A DNA stretch of 64,000 nt from NCBI GenBank assembly GCA_951230915.1, contig OX579633.1:744001-808000 (forward strand), given 5' to 3'. Below the pieces are notes generated by a model. The model saw nothing but the letters and a program-made list of their open reading frames with translations. It had not been told where the DNA came from and ran no database searches. A program made the position numbers and the translations under genes. This DNA is from Antitrichia curtipendula (taxonomy: Eukaryota > Streptophyta > Bryopsida > Hypnales > Leucodontaceae). Of the stretch, positions 32,439 through 43,309 are shown piece after piece. The stretch's first letter is position 1, and the number at the start of each line of letters is the position of its first letter.

Positions 32439-34185
32439 TCAATGTCGCGACTGAAAGGCGATGGATGCCACTGAATTTGCATCATTCCCATCTTGGAGTG
32501 CTTCATTTGCTCGTTCGTTGAGGCAGGTGTTTGAACTCAGAGACGAATGGAGTAACTGGAGGATCTGAGAGCAACATGGATATGTACACCATCAACTTGC
32601 TAGTAGAGAAAACCGCCAGCCAAATACAGAAATTTCACCATGTGAACTACGTTCTGTCGATCTTCTTGGATTTAGCAACAGAAAAAAAACCTGGCAAAAT
32701 CTACAAATGGGTGCAAAGTCTGAAAGCATAATCGCTATTTGAACTGATAAACCAAGAATGCAAATTCTCCTGCTGCTTCAGCGCTGATCAATCTATCAAA
32801 TTTATTGATTGATTTGATTTGAAATAAAATTTAGTAGACGTAGATAGCCTTGAAAACGTTGTAAGCATCCTGTAAACATAATGTGGGAACTTGGAAGTTC
32901 GTTACCTGTCTTAAGCTGACGGTGATGTTGTTGCCCTCCAGGTCGGCCAAGGATGCAACCTTCAGTCTGGTAAGCAAACTGACACTCTGAAACGTCGTCA
33001 GAGGCATGATCTCCAGGCTGTCTGTGATGATGAAAGTGGTGTTTACCTTCACGAAACCGGCGGTGTAATAATCTGGTTCTTTAGGAAAGACAGAATATGG
33101 GCCCTCAGAATAAGTGTTACAGGTGTTATACCCTCTTGATTTACAAAGTGTACAGGAAGAGCCTTTATAGGCAAAAGCGAGATTATTGCACGTGGAGCAT
33201 GCATAATACTCTCCGTTGAGAGCCAGCCTCTGACGGGGACTCGATAATATAAGTGCTTTTTCCAGGGCTTTTAGCATTGGCAGGTCACAAGACTTGCAGG
33301 CGCAGTCGATAGTAGGTCTTGGTTGCAGAAGGTGTTCCTTGGCCGATTGCAAATCAGAAGAGGAGAAGTTCTGCACGCTCTCGAAAATACTCCAGATTCC
33401 ACCCAGACCCCCGCCCAGAGTTGGCGTCACTTGTATGCCTGTTGAAAAGATCCCAGTCCATTTCATCAAAGGTCCAAATGTTCGTTGTATTGCATTCACC
33501 TGCACAAGATCCGTTTCTAAAAACTACGACTGAACATAATTGTATATTTTCGTTTTAGGGTTTAGGGAACAAAAAGGGTCAAAGCCGTGAATTTTCGCTA
33601 CCAACGAAATTGAACTGACGTATCATCAGAGCTGATCTGAGAATCATAGATTTATTTCATGGCCGGAAACCATTCGTTGTGTCTCAGCGACAGTCAATCA
33701 TGGCTCGAAGGTACGTCAGCAGTCAGCACCGGAACCAAACTGACGGAATAATACAATCGTTGCATGACTGTCTCCAAGCTAGCGTTTCCAGATTATCACT
33801 TCAAAACCCGTGACAATATTTGAAAACAAAACTTAGCTACAATCTCTAAGAAAGTGCAATTTGAAGAAATGATTTTTCACCAAAGCAATGATCGAAACAG
33901 TCGCTATAAATATTATTTTTCTGCAAAAGAGAAGAAATATTGGGGACGAAGGTAGCGGATTCTCCACGCACCTGTGGAGAGCATGTGGATGATGGTGCCG
34001 ACGGGCAGAAGTAGGAAGCTGAGAAGCGTGTCCACGAAGTCCTTGCCCGCCTCCAAGTACAACACTTGCCCCGATGTCTTACTCCGGACCAAGATCGCTG
34101 GATATGTGGTGCCGGTGCTCACGTTCATGCTCTGCAAGGTCTCTTCAAGAGTCCCAGAGGCAATCTTCTCCGCAGTCTTGTCCAT
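32439..34185 (-). CDS. DUF674-family protein, gene C (frameshifted last exon)
   Basis: Predicted exons on the minus strand are 34185-33972, 33438-32906 and 32564-32439, giving 290 residues; introns are GT-AG and phases agree. Exon 1 has GQVLYLEAGKDFVDTLLSFL; exon 2 has IWSIFESVQNFSSSDLQ, the zinc-ribbon-like CX2C...CX2C (CSTC and CTLC), an extra CACKSC upstream of it, FVKVNTTFIITDSLEIMP and LADLEGNNITVSLRQ. Exon 3 starts ILQLLHSSLSSNTCLNE, but a 10-base deletion relative to genes B and D shifts the frame, replacing VFGTSK with a 24-residue tail (RANEALQDGND...). The fold core is intact, so it could still be functional. The Harbinger transposon lies 830 bp upstream. Confidence 0.75.
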
Positions 34186-35013
34186 GAGAACAGAGTCAAA
34201 ACTTCAATACGATGTGCGTGAATACAGTCTGTCTAGCTATCTTGCGACTCAGCTGGGGACTTCGATTGCAAATATCGCTCAGATCGATTGAACTCGCTCA
34301 ACAGAAAAAGATCGAATAGTAAGGTTTGACGCAAGCGCTTTGGAACAGCTCACTGGAACAGCTCATGTCGATGAATGCCGAGCCCTCACGGTCATAACCA
34401 TAAACAAGTTGAGTACGTGGAATACCTTTCGTTCAGACTTCGGTACGTACGTTACTAATTAAATTATTGTCATCTGTGATTAAATAGAGGAAAAATAGTT
34501 CAGAGCGCCGACAGTACTTGTGAGCTCGGTCTGAACATTAATTTGAATGGCACAAGTACTTTGCCGAACCTAATCCGACACATCTGCAAATATGTTGCTT
34601 CTCAATCACAGCAATGTGCACGTACTAGCTTATATATATATTATTAAGCTCATTGCTAGAAGTTAGACATTTACACCCCTATTCCCCTCCCCGCTCTCTG
34701 AATCGCTTCATTTTCCTTCATTTCTTGTGGGTTTACTTGCGCCATTCTAATGGATTTGCCCAAGTTAAAAATAAAGTGGCTTACTCTAGATGTTTCCCCT
34801 GCATTCGATCAATGCTGACGGCATGGCAGTGTTACGTTAGTTGATTGGGGATGCAGTAGATTTACATAGAATATCATGATATTACCTACTGTGGCTTAGA
34901 TTTCGATCGGTGGTATTTTATTAATGTTGCTGCTGTTGCCAGGCCGTCACATTCAGGTTTTGTGGTGACGGCCGGCATCGTCAGTTGCCAAATTGATCCC
35001 AGTCATTAAGTAA
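34186..35013 (-). promoter_or_regulatory. Upstream region of gene C
   Basis: The region contains two short inverted stretches near 34500-34560 (TTCAGAGCGCCGACAGTACTTGTGAGC and GCACAAGTACTTTGCC) and, at 34800-35013, diverged copies of the flank found upstream of gene B and the 57-kb remnant (CTGACGGCATGGCAGTGTTA, GTTGCCAAATTGATCCCAGT). The Harbinger element is inserted at the end of this flank. No promoter motif can be fixed. Confidence 0.45.
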
Positions 35014-35724
35014 TGGCCCCTTCGCACCAGGTGCTACAGCGGTTTTACACGGGTACAGTAACGTAGCAGTAGCGTAGCGTGTTCGCACCAAGCAGGGTGA
35101 AGAAGCCCGAGCCGGCATGGAGTAGGTTCGGGAAGGCAAATGCGACGATGAAGCACCGATGTTAAGTGATGTACGAGTCAAGCGTACAGTGGAAGGACGT
35201 CCGTGGCTGCCAGTTCCATAGTAGGAGCTACATCTTCCTTGTTTGTACATTTGAGGGCCTCGGGAGCGGTGTTACGTTAATGAGGTTTTGAAGAGGGAAT
35301 ACGTTAAGTGGGCGGAAAATTTTAAGATAAGTACTATTATAATATAATATGGAGAAAAAAAGTGCAAAGAAATCACTGGAATGAAGTCACGTCGGCCACA
35401 ACATGGCATGCAAGTTTGGCGTGCTTGCGTTTCTACAACGCGAATTGAAGGAAGGCGATCTGTACGCTGCCGAAAAAGGCTTAAGAAACCTGTGCATGGA
35501 AGATCGATGTCACAGTGCAGCCGCTGAGAATCAAGTTCATCTGGAAATCGCAACAACGCGTGCAATTCGCTTTCCACGGATAGTGAACTAAGTGAAGGAA
35601 GTCTTCAAATCTACTGTTGCCACGACAGAGCAGAGCAATTTGTGCTTGGATTAGTTCCCGGTTTGCAAGTCTGCTTCACCGCACTGTAGAGCGCCGAGAT
35701 TCACTGTCGGCCTCCGCAGAAAGA

Positions 35725-37188
35725 ATGCCGAATCGACAGCAACGTCCGCCTGCCGCGGCACGACCATTCCCCGTCCACGCTCCGGAGTTAGGTACGTGAC
35801 ATTTTCTTCACGTCCTATGTCATGAAGTACTGTAGTCCCTGCATATTCGGAATTCCAATTACTTCTTCTGTACATCGATGTCGTGAGTGGTCGTCGTCAT
35901 GCACAGCAATGGTCCAACGCATTGGTCGGTAGTCTTTCAGTAGATTTCAATGACGGGTGTTTCCGGAACTTCATGTCCGCTTGCAGTCACCGTCACACAA
36001 TACGTGAGTGCGAGCGTCCAGTGCATAGAACCTGCCGTCTTTAACGAATACAGTGCAGACTTCAGAACATCAGAATTCGTGCATGCTGATTACCGTGGTA
36101 TTGGACCAACGTTCAGCACTGTCTATGGATCGGCACTACTTCCTCCGAATTAAACCATCGCTGACAGTCGTTTCCCATGCTCATGTTGTACAAGTGCAGT
36201 TCCATCGCAGCCACGCACCACCACGCAGCCACGCGACGTCGTTGGTCCATTGAACGTTGTTCCTGCACTTACAACGTCATGTCCCCATGTTCAAAAAAGT
36301 GCAGGACCTCCTCCGTCGAAGAAGCAGCGCAAGGAACGAGGTCCCAATTGGGAAGCAACGGAGATATCCGCTCTCATCGACGCGAAGCGCAAACTGTGCG
36401 AAGAGGAGACGTCCTGCAAAGACTCCCATGAATTGATGCTTCCGGATTCAACGAAGTGGCAACGCGTCAGTCACGAGGTAATGCATGCTGGTGGATCTCC
36501 TTGCCATCGAGATGCTGCAGCTTGCAAATCCAAGTGGAATCTGCTGATTCCCAAGTACAAACGTCTTTCAGATTATTTTTCACGCAACGGCAGGAATGAG
36601 ATGACGTACTGGAGTCTAAGCCGCTCCAAGAGGAAGGTTGAAGGACTTCCCCATTCATTTTCCCAAGAAACTTTTTTCCAGATCCATGAATGGTACAGTT
36701 CCCGTCCAACAATGCAGCCGCCCCATTCCCGGGACCTCATGTCCGTGGATGACAGCAATTACAAGACTGCGGTTGCAGCTAGTAACGATGTTGATGTTGA
36801 GCGTGCAGATTTCATGAACGACAATGACGACGTCGAAGACACCCATCACACGACAGAGACAGACGACTTCAACGCCTCAATGCACTCAGCACATCTTGAG
36901 GTCAGAGTGCACAAACTCCCTCTGTCTGGTGCCATGCCTTCTTCAAGAACACTGCACTCCGCGACTGCTGTTGGTAAATTCCGCTTGCCTTCAAGTGTGC
37001 CGACGATAATCATCAGCTCCTCCGACACTGGTGAAGCTCCGAATAGCCGCGCAGCAGGTAGTACCGGCGTGCGTCGTCGAAGTGTCACTGGACACTCTCT
37101 CATAGCTGAGGCCACCCGCGCCACGAGCGACGCCATGTCGACGCAGATGCGGGACATTGCCATAGCAGGAAGAGATCTGGAGAAATAA
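35725..37188 (+). CDS. Harbinger-associated SANT/Myb-like (trihelix) DNA-binding protein, 3' frame break
   Basis: Best model: exon 35725-35791 (MPNRQQRPPA...) with donor GTACGT, acceptor at 36199, exon 36200-37188, 351 residues, phases compatible. The intron is inferred; the second exon is plain. About residues 70-165 form a trihelix/Myb-like domain with spaced tryptophans (PNWEATE, TKWQRVS, KSKWNLLI, TYWSLS). In Harbinger elements this second protein helps the transposase enter the nucleus and bind the ends. The middle is acidic and Ser-rich. The frame stops at 37186, but 37200-37330 in another frame encodes a plausible charged helix (MDIQLTFFTKQMEYQMERD), so a one-base shift in the A-run near 37184-37192 probably truncates it. 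Confidence 0.75.
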
Positions 37189-37344
37189 AAAATGGAGTAA
37201 TGGACATCCAACTCACTTTCTTCACGAAACAGATGGAGTATCAAATGGAACGAGATCGTCGCTTGTACGAGAATGCTAGAGCAGCAAACGATAACGCTAA
37301 ACTGGCAATACACAAGCAAGGTCAAAATGTCAAATTGTGCAGTG

Positions 37345-38679
37345 CTTGGCAAATTTGTCTCATGTCATGAGCTGTGGTTTTCAAAGTCGTCCTCCGCTGT
37401 CGCCTCCTTCTTCCCGACCAATTGCACCTGCTCTGCCTCCTTGACAGACAGTAACCCATGCATCGGAGTTGGACGATGACGGCACTCATGTCGCCGTGGC
37501 AGTGGCCCGCACTGAAGAACCCCGTGAAGCATCCGCACCGTAGTGTGCATTTCATCAGACGTTGTGGCACTAGCAACAGCGTTCTGTTTGTATAGTCCTC
37601 CTTTTTTCAAGCATGTACAGACAGGCAAAGGAAGTATTTATCGGATGTACCGCACTTGTGTACACAGAGTAGTGCACATGGTGCCACAACTTTTTACATG
37701 TGTATAACAAGGTTTTGTCGGAAAGAGTATGAGCACTGTAGTGACACATTGTAGTAAGACAGTAATTTTTGAACATAGCTGTATTGTAACATTTTTTTGA
37801 AATGAAAAAAAAAAATGTACAGAAAATGTGCATAGTCACAGACTGTTGGCACATGTGGTTCGGCAGCACGATGTTCTACAATGTTTTACAGACATTGACA
37901 CGTACTAACCTCTCTCTGTTCTCAGTAACGCCTCCTTCAGCAGCTAAGCGTCTAAGAGAATTCAATGACGAGCCGAACTTCGAACAAAAGACTTAATTCC
38001 AGAACTAAAGGTTGAACGACTGCAGAAGCCGCGGAAAAACGTCTTCCGTCCGCTTCAATGAACACCAAAAATAGCACCGATCTTCACCTTCTCAGTCAGT
38101 GTACCGTTCGATGTAAGAAAAAATATACACAAGTAGCTCTCTTCCCTCTGGTAGTATATTGACAAAGAAAGTCTCGCATTCCAGTTACTCCGTCCGCATT
38201 GCCGAATTCGTAGTACAGATTGCCGTCCTCATCACCTCTGTCGAGCATGGAACAGAGACAGCGACGTAACCGGTATAACCCCTGTTGGACATGGAAAGCA
38301 TCGCTTCTTTCATTTGCTAGTACTGAACTACGTCCTACCAAAGTAAGACTGCATGAAGAAGAACTGAATCTGTCGTTGCACTACCGAGATAGACAGGCGT
38401 TGTGGAAGAGGCGTGCAGTGTCTGTGCGATCCCCGCACACAGTCGTCGCTCCTGTTTCGGGAAACAACTTTGAACTCAGCACAGAGTGCTCGTACGTATC
38501 TGCAAAACCAATAAAATGTGCTGCACTCATGTGCATTTCATAACAAAAACCTGTGAAGAGTAACGGTCCTTCTCAAGTGAATGTCAAATATTACTGCATT
38601 GTGAAGAAAACATGTGACCTACATAAAACGCCATGAATGTGAAGTGAAGTACGATAGAACACACAAAAACCTGAGGCAG
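37345..38679. other. Interior of the Harbinger element without a clear gene
   Basis: This lies between the 3' ends of the two converging genes. No frame shows a domain I recognise. 38200-38520 has a 107-codon plus-strand frame (SSSPLSSMEQRQRRNRYNPC...), but it lacks motifs and is likely noncoding. It should hold the 3' ends of both transcripts. Confidence 0.5.
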
Positions 38680-40029
38680 TCACTGAGGTGCTATTTGTTG
38701 CAGGGTGAGGAAGACTCCAAGCTCCATTTGCTTCTGAATTGCTACATCCACCTCCAAGTCATGAGCATCTGCTAACACATCTTGTGTTGGAGGTGCATGT
38801 GCATTTCCCGTGCGCTCACTGCCATCTTGGGTGTGCACAATGTCAAGGAGGCATTCGATGTCTTCTTGAGACTGATTGAGTAGGACATTGTGGAGAATGG
38901 CACAACACGTGACAACGTCCGGAATAATTCTAACATCCAAGTCGCATTTGCCATGGAGTTCTCGAAATGTCAATTTGAGAATGCCGAACACGTTCTCCAC
39001 AACTGCTCGTCCTCGACTGAGCCTGCGATTGAAAAGTCGTTCAGAAACAGAGGTACGACTGTCTCGTCTGTGGGGCACCATCAGCCACGGAAGAAGAGGG
39101 TAACCACTGTCTTCAAGCAAATACGGTGCGTAGCCGTTGAAATGCAGAGAATTGTCCCATAGAATTTGGTGCTGCGCACGATGAAACAAAGTCGACCTCC
39201 GCAGCACCCTTGAGTCATTCGTGGATCCTGGCATGCCCACATACAAGTTCATAAATCTTTTCGAAGTGTCCACAACGGCTTGGCAGGTGATACTGTATCC
39301 ACCTGACTTGAAATAGAAATAGTCACGTGCACCAATTCGTGGCTTTGTGATGCAAATGTGTGTCCCATCTATAGCTCCACACACACCGGGAAGTCCACAT
39401 AGTTGCTGAAAAAGTGTCTCCGTGCTCTTCACGTGTTCTCCCCAAGGCCAACTAATCTCATTTCTTCGTGAAACGTTGATAGCGTTCACAACTTCTCTAA
39501 CCATGATGGAGACAATACTCCTTCCCACTACAAACATCTCACTGCAGATGAGGAAGGTGGCACCATGACTCAATTTGAAGAGTGTACAAGCTAAGCGCAC
39601 TAGTACTGGCACGGCTTGTCTATAATTGGTGTCCTACTTTCAGATTGCAGGGGCTATGAGGTTAGCTAAATTAAAAACGGAACGCTTACTGAAACGGAAC
39701 ATTTCTATTCACCTTCTATCGTCGTATTCGTGGAGTAAAAATCTGGAAAACCACGTAGTTGATCGTGGCTTCACCCAAAAATCTAAATCCTCATCCAAGT
39801 ATGCAAAGGTAGTGCACAGACGGAAATGATTTAAAGCAGCGTCGAACATGGATTCTGCATTCAACACAGGTGTCGGAGCAAAATTGAAATCTACTTCCAC
39901 GTCCATGGCGCTGTCCTCCTCAATGGTAGCGTTGACAACGTCAAGAAGAGCACGATTGGAATTCAGTAACCTCAGCAACATGAATCCCACTGCAGACATA
40001 ATGTCGACAGGAACTTGTGATGGCTCCAT
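38680..40029 (-). pseudogene. Harbinger DDE transposase with three in-frame stops
   Basis: One frame runs through the whole interval. The N-terminal part (40029-39709) ends WFSRFLLHEYDDRR; the catalytic part (39612-38680) has the DDE triad intact: D in GAIDGTHI, D in GSTNDSRVL and E in AVVENVFG, plus LPWLMVPHR and the C-terminal helical region typical of DDE_Tnp_4. Between them (about 39708-39615) the frame continues with family-like wording (IEMFRFSKRSV..., DTNYRQAVPVLVRLAC) but contains TGA, TGA and TAG. A GT-AG intron bridging the stops would be 79 nt and would shift the frame into another stop, so disabling mutations are the simpler reading. The family cuts and pastes the element at TWA targets. 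Confidence 0.85.
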
Positions 40030-40977
40030 GTCGTGATTAATGGATACGTCGACACTATCTGCCGTTCATTGAAACAAGTGCACGAGTAAGAGTACGTCCA
40101 ATATTTTCTCAAAATTGTAGGAATTTTTGAATGCTGTCACGCCTAATGTCGGACTGCACTGAAAACATTCCTCTCCAAATCGTCTCATCCGTGACGCACA
40201 GCGTGTGTCAAAAAACTATCTGCATGTTGTGAGGGAAAATTGAAATAAACCCTAGAATGGAAACAGACGACTCAGACATCCTCCTGCGTCACCAACAACT
40301 ACAACACAAAGAAATGCCCAAGGAATTCCTAAAAGTTGTATAGACAGTTACCTCAAAATGTTTGACAGCCTCTCCGGTTGTGAGCAGTCCTACGTTGACG
40401 ACGAACGCGTAGATTTTGAATATCACGCCTCTGTCAAATTCCGCCGTATAAGACACCGCAGCTTCACGAATGCCGACATGAACTCGCACTTTCTAAGAAA
40501 ATAAAACAACTACGCGCAGGTCGTTCTGCGTACAACAGGGTTCCAAATTTGCTCCGACGTTCGTCTGCAACCCTGCAATCCCCGAACGAAACGACTGCAC
40601 CTACTGCACTAACAGACAATGACTTCCGCGGGCCTACAGACGGTGAAGTGTAATACAGACTTCTACTGAATTCATCGATCTTCACAGCAATCCAAGATCT
40701 GACGATACCACCATTCCAGGAACTGCAAACGCGACAACAATTCTCAATGACGGGTGTGCACGCTACAAGAACGATGCTTTGTAAATTCGCTATTTCGACA
40801 AACGCTTATCCCAGCTATGTGAACAGAGCACTCTTGTGAACTCCACGAATTTACAGCCTCAGACACGCGTCACCTCCCAACCTAACGGACGCTCACTGCC
40901 GCCACGGTCAACGACATTTGACTACACAAAAAATGTAACAGCATTCCTCTATCAGACCTGGTGCGAAGGGGCCATAA

Positions 40978-41381
40978 GCTTAACTAGTTCAATGGAGACC
41001 AATACTTGGAAGTATCTATCAGTATTCTACTATTCTTGTTTTGTTTAACTTGCCGGCTTTAGCTTGCCGGCTTCAGTAACTGAGGATCCGTCGCATCCGT
41101 CGCATGTAAGTTACTAAAAGCATCTGCAAGGCACCCAGGTTCCAAAATGTATTAGATAATCGACGAGCCGCGCTAGCGGTGAATAGATTATCATACATAG
41201 CCGGTTGGACATTTTCCAATCACAATCTTTGATTTTCATGATCCAAGGGTATAGGAAGCAAGTTGAAAGGAAGAAGGTTATGAGTTGCAACTTGTAATGG
41301 CAATGGCGACTGGTTGCCAATGGGATGGTGCCACATTAGCGTTGAAAAAGTCAACAACCGGGTTATGATAATGGCACAACA
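40978..41381. other. Intergenic DNA right of the Harbinger element
   Basis: The first bases (GCTTAACTAGTTCAATGGAG) continue the DUF674 upstream flank split by the transposon; compare TTCAGTGGAGCCCAATTCAT near 58694. No gene is recognised. A short duplication, AACTTGCCGGCTT / TAGCTTGCCGGCTT, occurs near 41046-41075. Confidence 0.45.
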
Positions 41382-41411
41382 AGGTAGGAGGTCCATAAAC
41401 CGCCCACGTAA

Positions 41412-42686
41412 GAGCATCCCCGTGCCAAACGCGCCAGACCGAGGCGCCAAGTGGGGTTTGGCGTGCTGTTTTGTCAGCCACGGCCTCGCTGCTCATCCTT
41501 TGCCCCACGGCTCACGCGCCAGAGAGGGGCGCCAAGTGGGGTTTGCATTTTCAACATTGTTTCGCGATTTAAAAAGCTAATAATAAAAAATCGAACTTTA
41601 AACCCATTGGGAGAAATGAATTTTGCGACCCACTTCCCTTGTTTCCGAAGTCATTTCCAAATTTGAAATTGTGATGGAAAATGAGGAGAGAATCTCTTTA
41701 TATACACATGGGGTGGTAGGAGGTAGAACAACCCATGTGGGATAAGTAATATTATAATTGGTAAGAGCTCAACTGCTCATATTAAGTCAAAAATAAGAAT
41801 TGTGTTAAGAATAGAAATTTAGACCTAATTTAGGCATACTAGAATAACTTTTTCTAAAAATCTTTGAACTAAAAAATGTTGTTAAATTAATATACATTTC
41901 ACCTCCAAAAATCCATTTGAGATTTGGATCCTCCAATAAAAAGTTATGGACAAATTTCAGAGAGGATGTTTGAAAATGTCAAAAAAAATTCCCTTCCATC
42001 CCCTTTGTGAATTTTGTCCATAAATTTTGATTAGAAAATCCAAATCTCAAACAGATTTTTGGAGGTGAAGTTTATATTTATTTAACAACTTTCCTTAGTT
42101 CAATATTTTTTAGAAAAAGTTATTCTATTATGACTAAATTAGTTCTAAATTTCTATTTTCAACACAATTCTAACTTTTTACAATGAGGAGTCAAGCTCTT
42201 TTATTCTAATTATCCCATACTTTTTGAAGGCTCACGATGGACACTGGGTTTCTCTATAAAACCAACTTCTCCAACCGTTCTTCACACCAACTACTCATGA
42301 AACTATTCTTTCAGTTTGTCACCCTATTTAAATTGATGGTAATTGAGTGTGATAGGAATAGTGACATTGGTATATAAATCATTTAAATTGATTTATTTCT
42401 TGGTTATTAGGAGTATGGCAGTAATCTGGTATGCCAAGTATAGTAGGTTGTCATGCGTAGTCTGGAACTCGTCTGACGGATAGCTGGTGGTCGGTACATA
42501 GGAAATTGTGTAAAATTCACTTGGCGAGCCGCGCTCAAGGTTCACCATTTGCTCATCCCATCTTCAAATATTAGCGTGGCCAGGCATAAATTTTGACTTG
42601 GTGCGTTTGGCGTGGGGCAAAAAATCAGAGCGGGCCCGCGCACTGGCCGTGTCATGGCCCCTTGGCGCCCTGCCGTGGGGATGCTC
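41412..42686. mobile_element. Non-autonomous Harbinger-like element, GAGCATCCCC family, copy 2
   Basis: The ends GAGCATCCCCGTGCCAAACG and, from the right, GAGCATCCCCACGGCAGGGC share a 10-bp perfect core and are flanked by TAA (41409-41411 and 42687-42689). It has GC-rich subterminal regions of gene-like composition (41430-41550 and 42590-42680) and, in the middle, the 600-bp foldback. The same plan as 12790-14049, with strong similarity from TTTCGCGATTTAAAA (near 41560) to about 42480. The TIR differs from the autonomous element at 35014, so that element is not its obvious source. Confidence 0.85.
41670..42280 (+). repeat. 600-bp foldback, copy 4, carried inside the Harbinger-like element
   Basis: Inverted arms meet near 41990. 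The left arm has CACATGGGGTGGTAGGAGGT, AACTGCTCATATTAAGTCAA and AGACCTAATTTAGGCATACT; the right arm has the complements to GGCTCACGATGGACACTGG. Nearly the same as copy 3 at 13025-13640, which suggests the foldback was captured once before this element spread. Confidence 0.8.
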
Positions 42687-42991
42687 TAAGAGCTGAAACT
42701 GAATTTTGGGGAGGTGAAGCTCCTTGAAATATTTAACATTAAAATTTTCTTGAAAGACAAGTGGAATTGGCATCTGACCTAAGTCATTTCATACTTTTTG
42801 GAGTTTTGTGGAATTAGTTATAAAATTCTGAAGTTGAAAAGGCATAAGGCTCTAAAAATCGTCCATTTTCTAAAATATTTATAGTTTGTACACTGTTGAA
42901 GGTTTTGAAAATTGAAAAAGAAACATGTACAAATATTATACATTTGAAGAGGTGAAAACTTTTAGATCCTGTACACTTTTAGAACCTCTTG

Positions 42992-43309
42992 CAAAAACAT
43001 TCACCATTACAATTGATATCGGTCCCTCTTTATTCTCTAGCCCAGCATTATCCTTCCCAAACTCAGAAAATTGACAAAATATGAAAGGCCTGCAAGTTGA
43101 CTCGTTGTAGGAATGATAATTATTATTATGTTTTTTCAAGCATTGTTTTGTGTACCAATAAATTTGGCCTTCTCTAGTTTGTTTAAAAAGCCCTTTTTTA
43201 TTATTAGGATTCTTTGTAAAAAGCTCATAAGCACATCTCCAAAAAATGATGATAATTGGTGGGCTAATGGCTCAAGTTTGTCATGCTCTTAGCTTCTTAT
43301 TGAACAACT
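42992..43309. other. AT-rich spacer
   Basis: No gene or repeat that I can define. The minus-strand frame 42936-43139 overlaps a MITE end and is not supported. Confidence 0.5.

Larger units (their letters stand above)
35014..40974. mobile_element. Complete PIF/Harbinger DNA transposon (5961 bp)
   Basis: Perfect 19-bp terminal inverted repeats, TGGCCCCTTCGCACCAGGT, at 35014-35032 and 40956-40974, flanked by TAA on each side (35011-35013 and 40975-40977), the 3-bp TWA-type duplication of this superfamily. Inside are the two expected genes facing each other: a SANT/trihelix DNA-binding protein (+) and a DDE transposase (-). Both are interrupted, so the element is probably no longer autonomous, although its ends look mobilisable. 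It is GC-richer than the surroundings and inserted into the duplicated upstream flank of DUF674 gene C. Confidence 0.95.
41382..42991. mobile_element. MITE with AGGTAGGAGGTCC ends (copy 2), split by a Harbinger-like insertion
   Basis: The left 30 bases (AGGTAGGAGGTCCATAAACC, CGCCCACGTAAGAG) are at 41382-41411. The rest (GAGCTGAAACTGAATTTTGG through TTTTAGAACCTCTTGC) resumes at 42690 and ends near 42991. Removing the 1275-bp insertion and one TAA restores an element of about 330 bp, the size of copies 29341-29661 and 57973-58300. Those intact copies read TTAAGAGCTG or CTAAGAGCTG at the junction, so the insertion point is confirmed. Confidence 0.85.

Noticed and set aside
39615..39708. Intron in the Harbinger transposase covering the three stops
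   Set aside because: The best GT-AG choice is 79 nt, would shift the frame into another stop, and would remove family-like coding residues.
35014..40974. LTR retrotransposon or virus-derived insertion
   Set aside because: Short inverted ends, a TAA duplication, and DDE transposase plus SANT protein identify a Harbinger DNA transposon; no gag, reverse transcriptase, integrase or capsid motif is seen.
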